DNA of 64,000 bases from Erythrocercus mccallii (lineage: Eukaryota; Chordata; Aves; Passeriformes; Dicruridae). The stretch lies in the NCBI GenBank assembly GCA_013397435.1, contig VZRG01000364.1:132777-196776 (forward strand). The letters run 5' to 3'. Of the stretch, positions 13,401-28,158 are shown piece by piece. The position numbers and the translations under genes are program-made. The notes under the pieces were generated by a model. It was not told the origin of the DNA. It ran no database searches and saw only the letters and a list, made by a program, of their open reading frames with translations. The stretch's first letter is position 1; each line of letters begins with the position of its first letter.

Positions 13401-16400
13401 TGGTGGTGTAATGAGGACAAGCGCGGCCCATTCCTTTTCAATTCCCAATCTTTTCATTATCCACCATGAATTTGCAAATGTGCTGATCTCAGCTGAAAAT
13501 TGATTTGATAGTATCTAGAGAAATGAGCATTAAACAGTCCTTATAAAGCCTTCTGATGCTTTTCAGGGTGAGAAACCAAATGTAGCCTCCAGCTACTATA
13601 GATTTTACTACACATTATAACTCTCATTTGCTATTTGGGATTCACTGGGATTTGGTTTTACTGGTTGCCATGCCAGGAGGATGAATTGGCAGCACCTGGC
13701 TTAGGTACACAGTGGAATTCAAGGTTTAGATCTAAATCTTAGTCTGGCCTGCAGTTCACCTCTTCCTGTCCCTACATGAGCAAGTAAGTAAAACGTTCAT
13801 AAATTGCAGCTGGGAAAGTCCTAATTCTCTGACTCCCATTTTAACTTATCTTACTCAACAAGGCAGGGGTACAAAGCAGATACCGCACATGGCAAATTCA
13901 GGGAGTTGATTTTTCATTTCATTGATTATGGCTATGTTCACATACATGTTCACAAATGTAATAAATAGACACTTGCTTCTCTATTACGTGGGCAACAGTC
14001 AAATGTCAAGGTTTCACATAAAACAGATAAAAATATCATGCCAGAGGACTGTATTTAAAACTTTATTTTCCTATGCTGTATGTCTTATCTCTATTAGGAT
14101 GAAAGCAAAGGCTATGACCCTCCACCTTTCATATGCTGAATTTACAAAAAGAAGTATTATATGGGAAGAAGACTATAATCCTTTTTGTTGAACACTATTT
14201 CTCTTCTTTCCACAGGTAGCATGAGAATTTTTGAAATGTTTGAAACTACAGAAGATAGGAAATTTTCATTAAATAGTTTTACTTTTTAAGGATATTGTGT
14301 CCCTCTAGAATTTTCCTGCTTTATGGGAAAAGAATTGGTAGCTGGTCTATTCAAAGTTAACAGTTAATAGTGAGAATCATGTGAGAATGAGAAAGAGTAT
14401 TTAACTCCGTTCTAAAACAAGATCATGGCATAATTAACTGATGCCACACTAAGACCAGGAACTGACATATCATTGTGCATGTCAGATTCCACAATCAAGA
14501 ACCCTGTTGTTTTGCAGACATTTTACATTCTTGAAGGCCAGGAATGGGGTGATAGGATACATCTGATGGCATTCACAAATATACATGGTTATGCCCATTT
14601 TCTTTCTTTAATAATGTAATAAAAACAACTATACACAGCTGTACCTAATCATCTATGTTTTATCACCTCATATTCTGTTTAATGTTGTCCAGTTTTATTG
14701 AAGTTCTACATTTAGAACAATCTCATTTGAAATCAATTCTAAGAGTTTGACTCAGTGAGTTTGGTTAATAAAACCTAATTTATATGTACTATATAAAGGT
14801 GAGACACAAATGTCTTGCTTTTCAATCAAGCCAGTGTTCTTTGCTGCAGATGTGTTGTGTCTCTGTTGCATCTGAAAAGGTGAATTCTATTGCTTAGGTG
14901 AATTGATAGGACTGATAGGACAACATCTGTTCTACTGGTAAACAACTGTATGAAATACAACACATACCTTTCTTTTTTTTATTACTAACTGCAGAGTAAT
15001 ATAGTAGGTTCCATTGCTATTGTATTGGTATTTTTAAAATGCAGTGATTAAGCCAAGAGTTATTCTGAAATATGACATGTTCTCAAAAGAAATCAAGTCT
15101 GTTCTAGAAGTACATTAAGAGCAGTGGTTTTGTTCCCTCCCCTTAGTGTCTTTTGTTTTCTTTTTACTTTTTCTTTCTTCCTAATTTTGCATGACTGTTG
15201 AATTAATTATTTTCCAATATTCTTTTCTGTGGTACTTCAGAGTAGCCATTCTACAGCTCTTGACTGACAGTTACTGAACTTTCTGATCCAATGATACATC
15301 TGCTCTGTCACCATCTGTTGTCACAGTAAGGATTTGATCAGGTTTATTTTGAAGGCAAATCTCTGGAATGAAGCTTCTATTGTTAAATGATTATAGAAAC
15401 ACACAGGGGAAGCTGTGTTCTTGCTGTTAAATTAAGCAGAAGTGCACAATAGGGTGTAAATTGTGTTGAGCTAATTCCCTGCCATTGTCAGCCATCTATG
15501 GCACTCAGCATGGATTATTGCTGCATAACATATGCCCTTGAAAGGCTTATGTTGAGTATTGATATTTTATTGAGTTTTCTGTAAAATAAACTGAATATCT
15601 CTATTTCTATATGTCTATCTATATTGAAAAGTTTCTGTGGTTGACATGAAGTGTTTTTCTGAGCAGTTTCTGTTATAAAAACTATGTTTCCTGTAGCCAA
15701 CAAAAGACTTTTCTTCCTTTTACATTGTAGTCTAGAATAGCTTTTGAACTTCAGGGCATAAAAAGTTTTAGAAGGGCAATACACATAGTAGATTGTTAAA
15801 GATTTTAGGCTGAGGAAACCATGTTGACTTTTGAGAGGAAGGTCAGACAGCTTCCTGAAGCTAGTTGATTACCTGATGAGCTAAATAACATTCATGTTGT
15901 GAGTCACTTGATGCAGTTATTGGATAGCAATGCTTCTGTCCTAGGGCTGCATACCTTATAGCTCATGAGAGGATGGAAGTAATTTGTACACCTGCTGGAA
16001 ATTTAGATGATACGAAAGAGTGATTAGATCAAGTTCTTATTTAAATCTCAAAATATATGTCTCAAGCTGTGTATCAAATAATTTCTGCATGTCCAGCAAA
16101 TTAAATTCTGCCTCAAGTAGAATTTCATCCTCATTTACATATTTTTCTCATTTATTTTCTTGTATTTTTTCCTAGTACTAACTCATTAGTGTAATAAGTA
16201 TTAGCTTTTTTCCCCCCCCCATCTGCAATCTTAATATCTCTCCCTGAAAATTCCTTTCAGTAAGGGTAGTTTTTCCTAACCAAATTCAATGACCAGATCT
16301 GCTTTGGCAGTGTGTTTATACTTTAGTCAATACAGGTGTGCATTTACTGTATCTCCACTAGAGGTTTAAATAGGACAGGTACATGAGGCAGTTCTAAATG

Positions 16401-17609
16401 CCTTGCTCCATTGTAGACCTTTCAAAGTGAGTGAAAGAAACAGACATGTCCCACAGCTACACAATAAATTGATAAGCAGATAAAATATTGTTACTTTGGG
16501 ATTTGGGAAGAAGAGTTACTAGTTATTGTACATTAGTTCTCTAAACAAATAAGGAGATAAATATATAAATAAATAAATGCATGTGAATTAAAAATTATAT
16601 ACTTATGCCTGGTTTTGAGCGACAGCTATGGCATAAATGCATTTAACTGGATAGTGGACAGCCCGATCTACTGCTTTTGAGATTAAGGTACTCTTACCAG
16701 ATCCTTGACCTTGTTTGTACACTCTTGGGTATGAATACAGACTCTCTGATCCCACAGAACACCTGTGTGTCTTTCTGTATAGTGCCATACCTTCAACAGG
16801 AGTCATATACCTCAACTCTTAAGTTGGTGATTAGGTTTGAAGATGAAAGATACAAATCTGACACACTGACTTTCTGAGTGCTGTAATTTCTAGGTTACAA
16901 TAATAAGGGCTTTCCCTTCAGCTGCTACCTTTTGCAGCAGAGTGATCTTAACATCTTAATAAAACTTGATCCTGTCTGAATGCATCCTGAGATGTTCTGA
17001 ATCAGAATGCCCTAACAGATGTAATCAAATGAAAAATTCTTCCTGTTTTGTTATAACAGTATGACATGAACAAATACTTGTTCTCCCCAGAAGCACAATT
17101 CTGTATCTACGATGAGGTCAGACATAGAGAAACCACTGAGTTTAAATAACAATCAAAGGCATTGCCTTTATTGTGTCATTTTACCCCATCTTCTATTTAT
17201 AAGCATGTCATGACTAAATCCCACTTTAAGTTTCTAAACATATTTCAATCTTATATATTGCCATTTACCTAAGAAATGGGATGTGTAAGGACATTTCTTA
17301 TTTAAGGACAGTGGAAGAGATGCTGACAATTTAAAAGACAGATTTTCTGCAAGAGTTAGATATTTATGATGTCTAAGACTTGAAACAAGTAGCAAACAGT
17401 AAACCAAGAAAGGGCCTTTTTATTCTATTAGAATGAATGTTTCCATTTTTTCATGTATCTTTGGATGGGATAGCTACTATCCAAACAGGCTGACAAAGCA
17501 GGACAGGAAGCAGCTTTCAGCATTCTTGATTGGAAATAGATGCCTTAAAGATGCATATATCCTGTAGAAGTTCCTGAAAAGTGGTAACAAAGAGAGAAAA
17601 GAAGAAAAA

Positions 17610-17777
17610 GTGGGAAACAGAGTCACCATCTTGAGCCTGAGTTCAAGAAGCATTTGGACAGTGCTGTCAGGCTTATGATGCAATAGCGTCATAATTAGGG
17701 GTGTTCTGTGCAGAGCCAGGAGTTAGACTCGATGATACTGGTGGGTCCTTTCCAACTCAGCATATTCTACAATATCC
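17610..17777 (+). mobile_element. CR1 LINE 3' end fragment
   Basis: The sequence follows the sense strand of an avian CR1 3' end. It contains AGTCACCATC, GTTCAAGAAGCATTTGGACA, the characteristic GAGCCAGGAGTTAGACTCGA, then GGTCCTTTCCAACTCAG and a decayed ATTCTACAAT tail. The wording around GTTAGACTCGATGAT differs from the fragment at 7353, so the two belong to different CR1 subfamilies. It is truncated and non-coding. Confidence 0.88.
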
Positions 17778-18872
17778 ACAAAATAAATAAATTTTTTGTT
17801 TTTCCTTTTTTCTTTTATTTTTTTTTCCTTCAGTTATACTTAAAAAGATTAAGTATAGGGAAAACCTTTTCTTTCCTATAGCTTCACCTTAAATAAGAAA
17901 TTGTTAATATCTGTAGCTTACCACATATGAATTTGTTCTGTCTTGTCAGATTGTAATTTTCCTTGGAGTCTGAGGCTAGAAATAAAAGGGTTGTAATGCT
18001 TTATTGTAATGTCTCTTTTATTGCATCAAGTGAGTGTAAAAGTTCCCAGGAATAACATTAATTTTAGTATACTAGAAGGAAGTTGTTCAGTAAGCCTATA
18101 CACACATTATTCCTTGGGGAATTGCATCATCTGAAGAAATTAACTGGAATCAATGAAGCATATACTTTAACTATACATTTCCTATTGGAGGAGCACATGA
18201 GACTCAAAAAGGCATAAATATATTTAATTACAGTTTACTTCAAGGGGAGAAGTGAATAATATTTCATATTTCTCATTACTTATTTTACATCTGTGTAGAT
18301 GATTGGTTCTTCTAATCATAGTTTCTGATAGGAAAATATTTATTCTCTTGAACTTCTAAGAATAGTGGTTAAACAGAACTCTATGGACTGCAGGTAGTCT
18401 TTTGTCTTTTCTCCCATCACAATAATACTCCATGGGACCAGTGACAGAGTTGTTACCTGAATTTCAGAAAATAGTTGATGTATAAATAATAAAAGCAATT
18501 GACAATTTATGGGTTACCTATAAATGAAGTAAAAAAAAAAACACACTAAGAAGTATTAATTACTGAAAATGTTTGAAGGAAAACTGTAAAAAAGAGTCCA
18601 AAAATGTTGCTAATTGCAAATGTAGAAACATCCCCTAGAAATGCATAAAATTACAACACCTTTTCGTCTTTTCAAAGAGATTTTTTGTCCTGGTAAGGAG
18701 ACATTGTTCAATGAGCAATGTCTGTTATATGTTTAGCCTATTAGAAAATAATTGCTTTCAATTTTAGTATTAGAAGAAAAACGTAGTAAGTCTGTCCTAT
18801 TTTATGACACAGCAAACAGAGATTTAGCAGTGTCAGGTCAAAAAACTATTCTCAGGAGCTGACAACTGACAA

Positions 18873-18901
18873 ATTTATTTATTTATTTATTTATTTATTT
18901 A
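18873..18901. repeat. (ATTT)n microsatellite
   Basis: Seven uninterrupted ATTT units lie within the 19.7 kb intron. It is a simple-sequence repeat, likely polymorphic in length, with no sign of function. Confidence 0.97.
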
Positions 18902-20967
18902 ATAAGAAACATTTTTCCTTCTTGGAATATCTCTCAGCAATGCTGGGTTGGAAAAATACCAATCAACCAGACAAGTCTACTTATGTGGAATATGCAGGTC
19001 TGAAGGTCTGAGGAGGTGTAAATAGGTAGGCAATTCTGTGCCTGGACTTCTTGCTCTAAAGCAAGATGGCTCTGGAAGGCTATAAGTGCTGAGTGACCAG
19101 AGTCACCTAAGCCAACTCAAGGATACCCACAAAGTCCAGCAGGATCGAGATACAGCAGTGTACAGTTTCTAGCTGCTTTCTGCAAATATATCCAGAAGTC
19201 CTGCTGCTTCCCATTATTTGTTTAACAGCCTACTGTTTGTAGTGCTTGCTTAGTAGAAGCAATAGTCACTCATCACTCCAACCTATTGCTCCCACGTGCC
19301 TGCCCTGATGGCAGTAGGTGGAATAATGCAGCCGCCTCTTCTTCCCCTCCTGCTGAAGTAAGATGCTGTTCAGAACCAAACCCAGACAGTGGGAAAGAAA
19401 AGGATCTGATCCTATTATGCAAATAGCATCCAGACCTCTGAGACTGCAAAAAAAGCTTGAAAGAAAAGATGCTGTCTGTGAGAGGAATGACTTCTATCTT
19501 ATTAATTATGAGTTTACATCCATCAATTGTTAAATAATGTTCCTGAAGGTCAGTGTTTGCACTTCACAGGGCCTTGAATTATTTCACCAGGATCTCTTCT
19601 TCAATCAGACAGATGGCACCCTCAGAGGAGTTTTTATGTTATCTTTCTTTGGGTGAAGGAGCTTGCTTGTCCCTCTGTAGAACTCTGTGGATAAAGAGCA
19701 TCAACATCTTACACTGAAATTTGGGCTTCATTCAGGATGCAATCTTAATTTTATGGGTTCCATCGCACAATTTTCCATGATAGTGGGACACTGTGTTAAA
19801 AAAACAAAAAATACTGCTTGAGTGGAAGAAAGCTCTGATACTGCAAAATGAGTCTCACTTAGCACTTTTTAAAGACTGAGCTTTTCCAATTAAACTGCAA
19901 AATTCATGGAAATGCTGAGATTCTAGAGACAAATCAGCTACTGACAGACATCACCCCACTGGCAAAAAGTTAGTGCAACATAAGTTCAGTAAATGTTATG
20001 AACACTGCTGCTAACTTCCTGCCACAGGCTATTGGCATATGACCAGCTATGGTATCCTCAGGATAGCCTAGGCTCAATCTAAACACTGGGAAAATTAAAA
20101 CTATAAAAAACCAAAACCCCATCTTGTTAATAAATAAGATATGGAGAGAAGCATGAAAATAATAGTATGTAGAACATGATGAATTCATGTTCTTCAGCTA
20201 ATCATCCCCTAACTTTTTTTTTTTTTTTTTAGCTTCTGAAGTTGGTATTTTAGCAGTAGTTTTCCTCTACCTTGCCTTGCTCTTTCAGAGTGGGACTGCA
20301 TTCTGGTTCTGTTTCTCAACACATTTGTGTTTTAATACCACTGTTTGGAAACTGATGTTTAAAGTCATTCTGGAATAGCTTGTTTTTTCCTTCTTCACTA
20401 TCCAAGAAGAACTTCATTTACTTTAAGAATGTGTAAGAGTGCAAGTTATATGTCATTAGTTTGGTCCTTTACTAGCAACTTTATTCTTGTCTCATCTGAC
20501 TTTTCACATCCTTTTTTTCTTCCTTGTCAATCTGTAGAGGATATCAGGATCCTTCGCAAATCATAACCTTCTCTCCCTCTGTTTACAGCTGAGAAGGGGT
20601 GATAGGATACATCTTTCATTGCTGCTTGTGAGCAATGTCTTCAGTCTCAAGGGTACTTTACCTGCAAGCAATCTGTACTAAAAATTCCTTTACAGAGTGT
20701 ATTTTAAGGATGAAATCTCCAGTGAGAAACTTGATGCACTGCCCCTCTGAAAATTAGGGTAGATAAAAAATGGGGATATTTAGAAAGTCCTAGGCAGGTA
20801 GAGATGGATTATGAAATGTGAACTACCACATATGGTTTCTATATAATAATGAAATAATGTAAAGCTATAATAAAAACAATGCCAAAGCTGTTTTTTCTAA
20901 GAGCAGTATGTCAAGACTATTTTAAAACAGACTCCAGGACAGATATGGCTGCTTTGAGATCAAAGAC

Positions 20968-21116
20968 TCACAGAATAATTTATATTGGGTGAATTTTAGT
21001 AGGTCATCTGGTCAGAATCCTGCTCAGAGAATAGCCTACATAAATCAGATTTCTCTGGACTTTTCCCACCAGATTGTGACTATCTTTAAGAGTGGGGATT
21101 TCATAACATCTCTCAC
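20968..21116 (-). mobile_element. Degraded CR1 LINE 3' fragment, antisense
   Basis: The + strand begins TCACAGAATAATTTATATTG and continues with GGTCATCTGGTCAGAATCC, which is the reverse complement of a CR1 tail and its adjoining 3' region. The copy is strongly diverged, and similarity fades after about 150 bases near CATCTCTCACC. The subfamily is uncertain. Confidence 0.75.
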
Positions 21117-23375
21117 CAAGAGAAGTAATTGAGTATTTTAAAAATACTAAAAGGCATCAGTGGTGCTTTGCTGCATAATTTCTTTGCTGTAGTGGTACAA
21201 AACAGACATAGTGAGTAAATCTCTTTCTCTAGATCCATCAAAGTATCTACTCTGGATTTCAACTGCAGAATATTTATTTGTTTTTATAAAAACAGCTTAT
21301 TTTTCATGCTTTTGTGATTGAAAGTTCAAATTCTGAAGGCAGGTGAAAGAGAAAAGCCGTGATCTATAACATCTCTATTCAGCTGTAGTGGAAGATCTTT
21401 GGGACCGGTTTATTTACAGGTTTTATCTGTTCAACTGTTATTTTTCCAAAAGTAGTCTTCATTTCTTTTATAGATATATTTGAAATGCATTTTTTGGTTA
21501 AAGGAAAAGCAATGTATAAATGTTGTCTGATTTTTCTAGCAAAAAAGAATACTTCTGTTATCTATATATGTTAATTTATGGTTAATTTACAATTTCTTAT
21601 TATGTGATTTGATTTCAACAGAGGTTTTACTGCATTGTTCATTTTTTATAAATAAAGAAGAATTACTATCATTTTCTATTTAGAAATTAAGCTTAATTAG
21701 ACCTATTGCTTAATGATCTTGAAAACTGTGAAATCATTAGACAAAAGATTATTTGCTATAGCTAATAAGATACAAAATTACCTTAGGGAGTATTCTTTAT
21801 TGATTTGATTAAAATTTTATACCCCCATTGGGCTTTTTTCCCCTGTTACTAACCGGCAATGGTAACACTGATTCTCCAAAGATATTGTGCAGATGCAGCA
21901 AAATTTCTCATCTGTAGGTTTTCCTGTTCTGTAGGAGAGCTGTGTGGCCTTCAGTTTTTTCTGACTAATTCTCCACTAGAATGGCTTCTTTCTTATTTCC
22001 CTTCTCTCACTGAACTTTGGTTCTATACACTGATTGCTGGAGATACAATGACCAGGAAGTTAAATAGGAAAATTCAGCAACTAACTTTGCTTAAAAGAGA
22101 CAGCTGTCCCCATTAAGTGTTATATAAACTGACTACACCATACCCAACAGTGCCATGCAGCACTTGCCATCATGTTTCTGATTGCAGCAGCCATTGATCA
22201 TTGGAGGATTCTTATGATATTGTTATTGATTCTGGTGATATTTTTAGTTTTTAATTGACTCTAATAACTGCTTAATTAGCTGCATTTCTGTTAATGTGAA
22301 ACTTGGTTTCAGGTAATGGTTTGGTTTGTTGTAGTAGTGCAGTCCTTCCCTTGGTGCTGTCAGTTCTTAGAAATTAATAACTTTACCTGAAGCTGCATAA
22401 ATCATTCTTTCATTACAAAAAAAGTTTACCTAACTACCAGTTCACCTTTCCTAGACCTTCTTTCTCACAGCAAAATCATGTTGCTGGTAAGGAAAAAAAG
22501 AATGCAACCTGTGTCTACTTCCTTAGTCACACTTTCTTTTTTCAAAATATTTCATCAACTGAGAATGAATTATGAAACCTGAAAAACAGTGGGTTTATGC
22601 AGAAATGTGATTGTACTTTTGAAAATAAAATTTCACCTCTTGTTGACTTTTTTCTTTTTTCAGTTATATGCTTGAAAGAATCATTGTATTTCTGAAAGGC
22701 AATGCAATGCTGGTCTAAAACATTTCCATTTTGAGGGATTTTATTTATTTTTATTATTCTAGGAGTTTATAGTATTAGTAATTGTGTTCTCTGAGAGCCT
22801 TGAGAAAGTCTAAGGACAGTTTCAGCTTACAGAAGTCTTTTTATTTTGATAATCAGATAGGACTAAAATTAATTGTTCCTCAGTAGAAATAGTCAAAGAA
22901 ATTTTGCAAGCATTGATATCTATTTTCATCAGTTGCCATTTAAATTATTGAAAATGAAAATTAAAATGAGTACCCATGAATAGCTTTGTTCTGTTGAATA
23001 TTGATGTTGATTCCATGCAGTATTTAAATAAAATATTTTAAGTCTAAAAAGGTTTTGTATTCTTACATATACAGCTGAACTACTAATTTTCAAGTTTTGT
23101 TCTCACAAAAGCATAAAAATATTTCTAAGCCAAATCTTGTGAAGTCATTTATACCAAAAAAGGGATTTCTCTCAGGTACATTTATTTTGCTGTGCAAACA
23201 GCACCACCGGAGACTTTAAAGACAACTTTAAGTATACATTGATTATTTGCAGGTTTATTCTGGCATGGTGAGCACTTTGAAGTGTAAACATTTAATTCTA
23301 TAGAAATTTAATTCTGATGTTATGCAAACTCAAAACATTTATTACTAAAATTCATTTAAAACAGCCTATTCCCCA

Positions 23376-23413
23376 TCATACGGGATTACGGGGCTTACTC
23401 AGTCATACGGGGT
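23376..23413. repeat. Short direct repeat with CpGs
   Basis: TCATACGGG followed by ATT or GTT occurs twice about 27 bases apart, with a third ACGGGG between them. The cluster of CpG-containing words is unusual in this AT-rich, CpG-poor intron. No known element is recognised. Confidence 0.6.
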
Positions 23414-26400
23414 TCTTCTGTGTGTATTGTTCCATCTCCTTTGCACTGAGTTCAGTAAGCTCAGGATGTGAGCAAGGCAGCTACATGAGCAGTGTGATCT
23501 CACAGAGACAGCCACAGAGCCTAAATTGTACCAGTCCTGTCCAAGTTCTGCTTACCAGTCTTTTTCAGAGAAACAGAAAAAAAAAATAAAATTATCTGTA
23601 ACCAGTCATTGAAATCTAATTGAAAGGTACTCCTGGGACAAATTAAAAATGTTATTAAATGTCTCTGTAAATATTTAACTCACCCTGGTACTTAAGAAAG
23701 ATAAATATGTCAATTGTTTCCTCAGTGGCACCATCAAAAATCTGAGACACTGTCTGATGACTTGTAATATTCTGATCTTTTTCTTCATGCAGCATCTTTC
23801 AGTAGTCTACCCTGAGGTGAACAAGATGAATTATGATATGTTGTTCATCAAAAGGGAGAGGTCGTGCCCTCCAGCTTGATTATTTGCAATAATTTTATTT
23901 GACCCATTTTTATTTTAGGGCATGAAAAATACATGCTGTGTACATTTAGAAGAGGGAAAAATTACCATTAATCAAAAAATAAGTCCTAAACTCAGTCAAG
24001 CTACTAGGCTTTAAAATAAATTATGTTTACTTTCTTGTCACCTGAGTGCTGAGTTTGCTGTATTGCACTGTTATCTATTCTAAACCCTCAAAATCCCCCA
24101 GAAATTTCATCTTGGATTAAAATTTGCAGCCTTTCTTGGGCCTATTCCTAAATTCAGTAGGTGAAAAATGAACAGATAGAAATTCAAATATAACCATATA
24201 TCAAAATTATTATTTTTTTATTTCCAGAAAATAAAGCAGAACCCTACTGGTTGCAGTTACATAACATTAAAAGGAGAGGGGAGTGATGACAATGTGATAT
24301 ATAGTAATTTTTTAGTCAGGAAATGTGTGAGACCTGCACATTTTCAAAGTGTTTGCTGAGAGCTGCTCTGTTGAGAGTATCAGAGAAGATCCAAAGCCTC
24401 TCAGGTCAGCTGTAAAATTCCTCTGATGTCATCAGGACTGAGTCTCAGTGGTAAACTTGGGAACCAAATGAACCTGCTCAGGGATATGCTAAATTACTTG
24501 GAAAGTGAGTTATGTGATGGGTAAATAAGAGAAGTCTACAAGAAGAAGACCCAGTCAAGTGAGGAAGGCAGATTACTTAAGACAAAACAATATTTTTTTC
24601 ATCATCTAGCTACCGTACCTATTTAGCAGGAAAACGCCTAATGCTGTATGAAATATGAAATCCCTTGTGCATTTCAGGGTGTTTGCCACATGCTGGCTAG
24701 CTACTCTAGTTAATTTTTTATCTTTTTTAATTACCCAGTCAATTTCCTGGAAGACAGGACTAGTGTGATGTTTTTTGTACTGATTCCTACTCATAATTTC
24801 ACACACACTCCCAAAATTAGTATAGATTGATATCTAATACTGCAGTTTGTGTCCAAATCTTCGTAATAACAGCTGCATAAGATCTTTCTTGGAAAAAGTC
24901 TGTGCTTTCTAAATGCTAATCACCTCTATTAAAATGAAGAAATTCAAATTGTAATGAATTTTAAATGCACATAATTGTGCATTGACTTGAATAATTTAGG
25001 AGACGCAAAAAATCCCAACTTCTAATGTTGACATTTTGACAAAGGTACACAGTTGCCCAATTAAGGTTCAAATTGACTTTGTCGTTAGAAGAATTTATTT
25101 CAATAAACAGCTACTTAGAAATCTTAAATAACTAAAATGAGTGCTTTGAAATAAGCTGTGTCTATTAACATGCAGCACTGGGTGAAAAACCGAATGTGTG
25201 AGACAAAATATTTCTCTGAATTAGTAGATTTTAACAAGAAGAAGAAACCTGGAAAAGCAACACATAGTTCTTTACCTGTTTGGAAAACTATCCTGTATCC
25301 ACATGTAGCCATAATTTTTCAAACCTGTGGAGAGAGTGAAGGCATGAAACAGTCAACATAGTCCTGATTTCTACCAAGATCCAGTACATCTCATTGGGAA
25401 TGTGCAGAGTTTTCTCATGGGATACTGTTGAATGTAACATAAATTATAGCGCAGGTTTTTCAAACAGCGCTGTTAATTTTGGACAGATCTCTATGGAGGT
25501 TCAGGCAAGTTTTGTTACTGTAAACATCTGTCTTTGCTCTGATTCTGATGTTGTTTGTTAAGATAGAAAATGTACTCTGTTTTCAGTCTTTGATATCAGT
25601 TTTCATTTATCTGGATTTTAAATGAAAAACTGTCTTTCATAATTAAAAAACATTTTCTGTTTTTTCTGACACTATTTACTTTAAGACCTGATAATATTTC
25701 CTCAATTTTTGTTTGGTCATTTCAAAGATAGAACAAGACAAAGCCAAATGGAAGACCTATTCTTAGCCTTGGTCTGGTAGCAAGATAACAATGTGAGTTC
25801 TTACACAGAAGAAAGTTAGGCTGTAAGATACAATACACGTGCAATCTTAGATTGAATAATCTATTTGTGGCTAAATGATTTAAAAATATGAAAGCAATCT
25901 TTAGAACTGTCAGCGATAGCTCTAAAGTTTTAATGGAATTTTTAATGAGAAAGAAAAAAGTAGTTCACAGGAATTAAAAAAAATGTATGTAAAGATTAGC
26001 AGACTTTTCACAAACCTGAAAAATGGGATAGGAGACATTTAAACTGCATCTACAATAGGGCAAAATTTTTCTAACATCCATTCAAAATTCTATGTGATTA
26101 ATTCTTTGACTTTGAGAATTTGGTTTTTACTCAGTGTAAAAATTGTAAGCATTTTCCTAAGCCAATTCCTAAGCAGAATTGGTTTTGCCACTGATCATAT
26201 TATGACCACCCTTTTTCTTCCATTTTTTCCCACATTTCCAGTGTGGGGTTTTTGTTGGTTTTTTTTTCTGCTAACAATTGACTATAATGAATTTTTTAGA
26301 CTACACAGAAAATTATTTTTAAAAGTACAGAGAAAATTATATTAAAACCAGGGTAGAGATCTGAGTTTCTCATCCCTCATTACTTTCACTCTGTGTTGTC

Positions 26401-27311
26401 TGACATATTTATTTATCTTCTGATTCTATGTTCGTTCTGTTGCCCTACAGCACAGTTTCACATAATGTAGGTACGAGTATCAGGCTTGCAAGATAAAAAG
26501 CTGTCAGTGTATCTGTTCTGATCTTTTATGAGGTCACATACATATTACATTTCATTTTGGGGAAATTTTCTTGTATTTTTGTCTTACTATCCTTCCTAAA
26601 ATATGATGAAATCTGTGTAAAAACTCTGAAAATTCTCTCTGATAGTCAAGGTTACTTAAGACATTTTTAGCAATATATTGGACTGATATAAAATATGGCA
26701 ATTTATCTTGCTTGATTAGGATGTCTGTGTGATTTAAGAACATCTTAAATTACGAGATTATGGATTTTTGACTGAAGAAATTGTCCTATTTCTTTTATCA
26801 TTTCAATATAGATTTTTTAAAACTGTCCATGATTCAACTCATAAACCATAATGACTTATTGAATCTTTGTTACTGAACCAGCAGCCACTAAGTTAACTAA
26901 TTTGTGTCACCATTTGATTTTGAAGAATGAGCTGCTTGAGGTAAGTTAGAAACCAGGACTGCAAAAATTATCTTTCGAGTGGAAAGTGAATCATAAATAA
27001 AATCTGTTTTCACCACCCCACTATGTTTGTTGATAATAATCAACAGTTTTATAAGGACTCAAAAAAACTTGGTAAGATTAAAAATTAACTAGATTTTTTT
27101 GATTTATAAAGGAGCGTGCTATGCACTGTGTATTTATGATTAACATTTATATCTATTCATCGTGTATCTGTGCTAAACATTTATTTTCAGAAATGAAGTT
27201 TCTGGAATTTCATAATCTCATGAAATGCCATATGTGCCAAGTCCACATGTGCAGTTACACTGAGATATGGTCCAAAACTCTCAGTCATATATCATATTCA
27301 TCCAAAATTTC

Positions 27312-27333
27312 AGTTCATACATATGTATGAACT
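27312..27333. repeat. Perfect 22-bp palindrome
   Basis: AGTTCATACAT is followed immediately by its exact reverse complement, giving a 22-base sequence identical on both strands. It lies in intron sequence with no neighbouring gene feature. Confidence 0.9.
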
Positions 27334-28134
27334 ATTAATATTTTTAGGTTAAAATCCCTTTCCAGTCAATAAGTTTCTCTAAGTTTTTATAGGTCAGAGA
27401 TTTTTAAGAAGTCAGAATGTTTCCCAGTAACAGAAATATTTCAAAAGTGTCATCTATTTTACCTCAGAAGTGAAAATTTCCAACAGTTTCTCACGTTCAT
27501 TGAATAAAACAATTGCAATATTTTATTTAATTTCACATATTTAATGTGTTTAGAAAAATTGAGATCACTTTAGGAACTTAAAAGTTATCATAGTTCTCAG
27601 AGTTATCTATTAAAATAGTGTTTGTTTAGCTTTGTCTTGTTTTCCATAATATAGCCTGTACTATTTTAATCCACACATGGATATGCACATGCACTCAAAC
27701 AAATTTGTAAATATTCTTAATTATAATCATACAGCCTTTGCTTGACAGTTCTTCTCTATGTTGAATAGTAGTTATTGAGTCTGAAGGAGAAATGCTTTTC
27801 TGTTAATAAAACTTTTGGTACAGCAGGTTGTCTGGAAAATCAGTCTAATTTTTCTTCATGATCTACAGAGACAAGGGAGAAATATCTAAGGGAGCAATCA
27901 CCTTAAATTTCATGGCTACTTTAGTATTGAGTCAATCAAATGTGGAATATCAATACATCTGCACAGCATGACTGACTGTATTCTGTTATTGTGATGAATA
28001 GTAGATGTAGAAATATGAAAGAGAAAAACACTAAGAAGTGATTACATACAGTGTTACAGAGATATTAAATATCATTAGGCAAGATGATATCTTACTCTGT
28101 GTCCAATTTAAATCAAACAAATCAAGATGAAACC

Positions 28135-28158
28135 AAATTAATTCAATTGAATTAATTT
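28135..28158. repeat. Perfect 24-bp AT-rich palindrome
   Basis: AAATTAATTCAA followed by its exact reverse complement gives a 24-base self-complementary site centred on CAATTG. It lies within the large intron, and no role can be assigned. Confidence 0.9.

Noticed and set aside
20214..20232. T17 run followed by AG, resembling a strong splice acceptor
   Set aside because: No open, syntrophin-like sequence follows and no suitable donor was found, so it is probably a simple T run.
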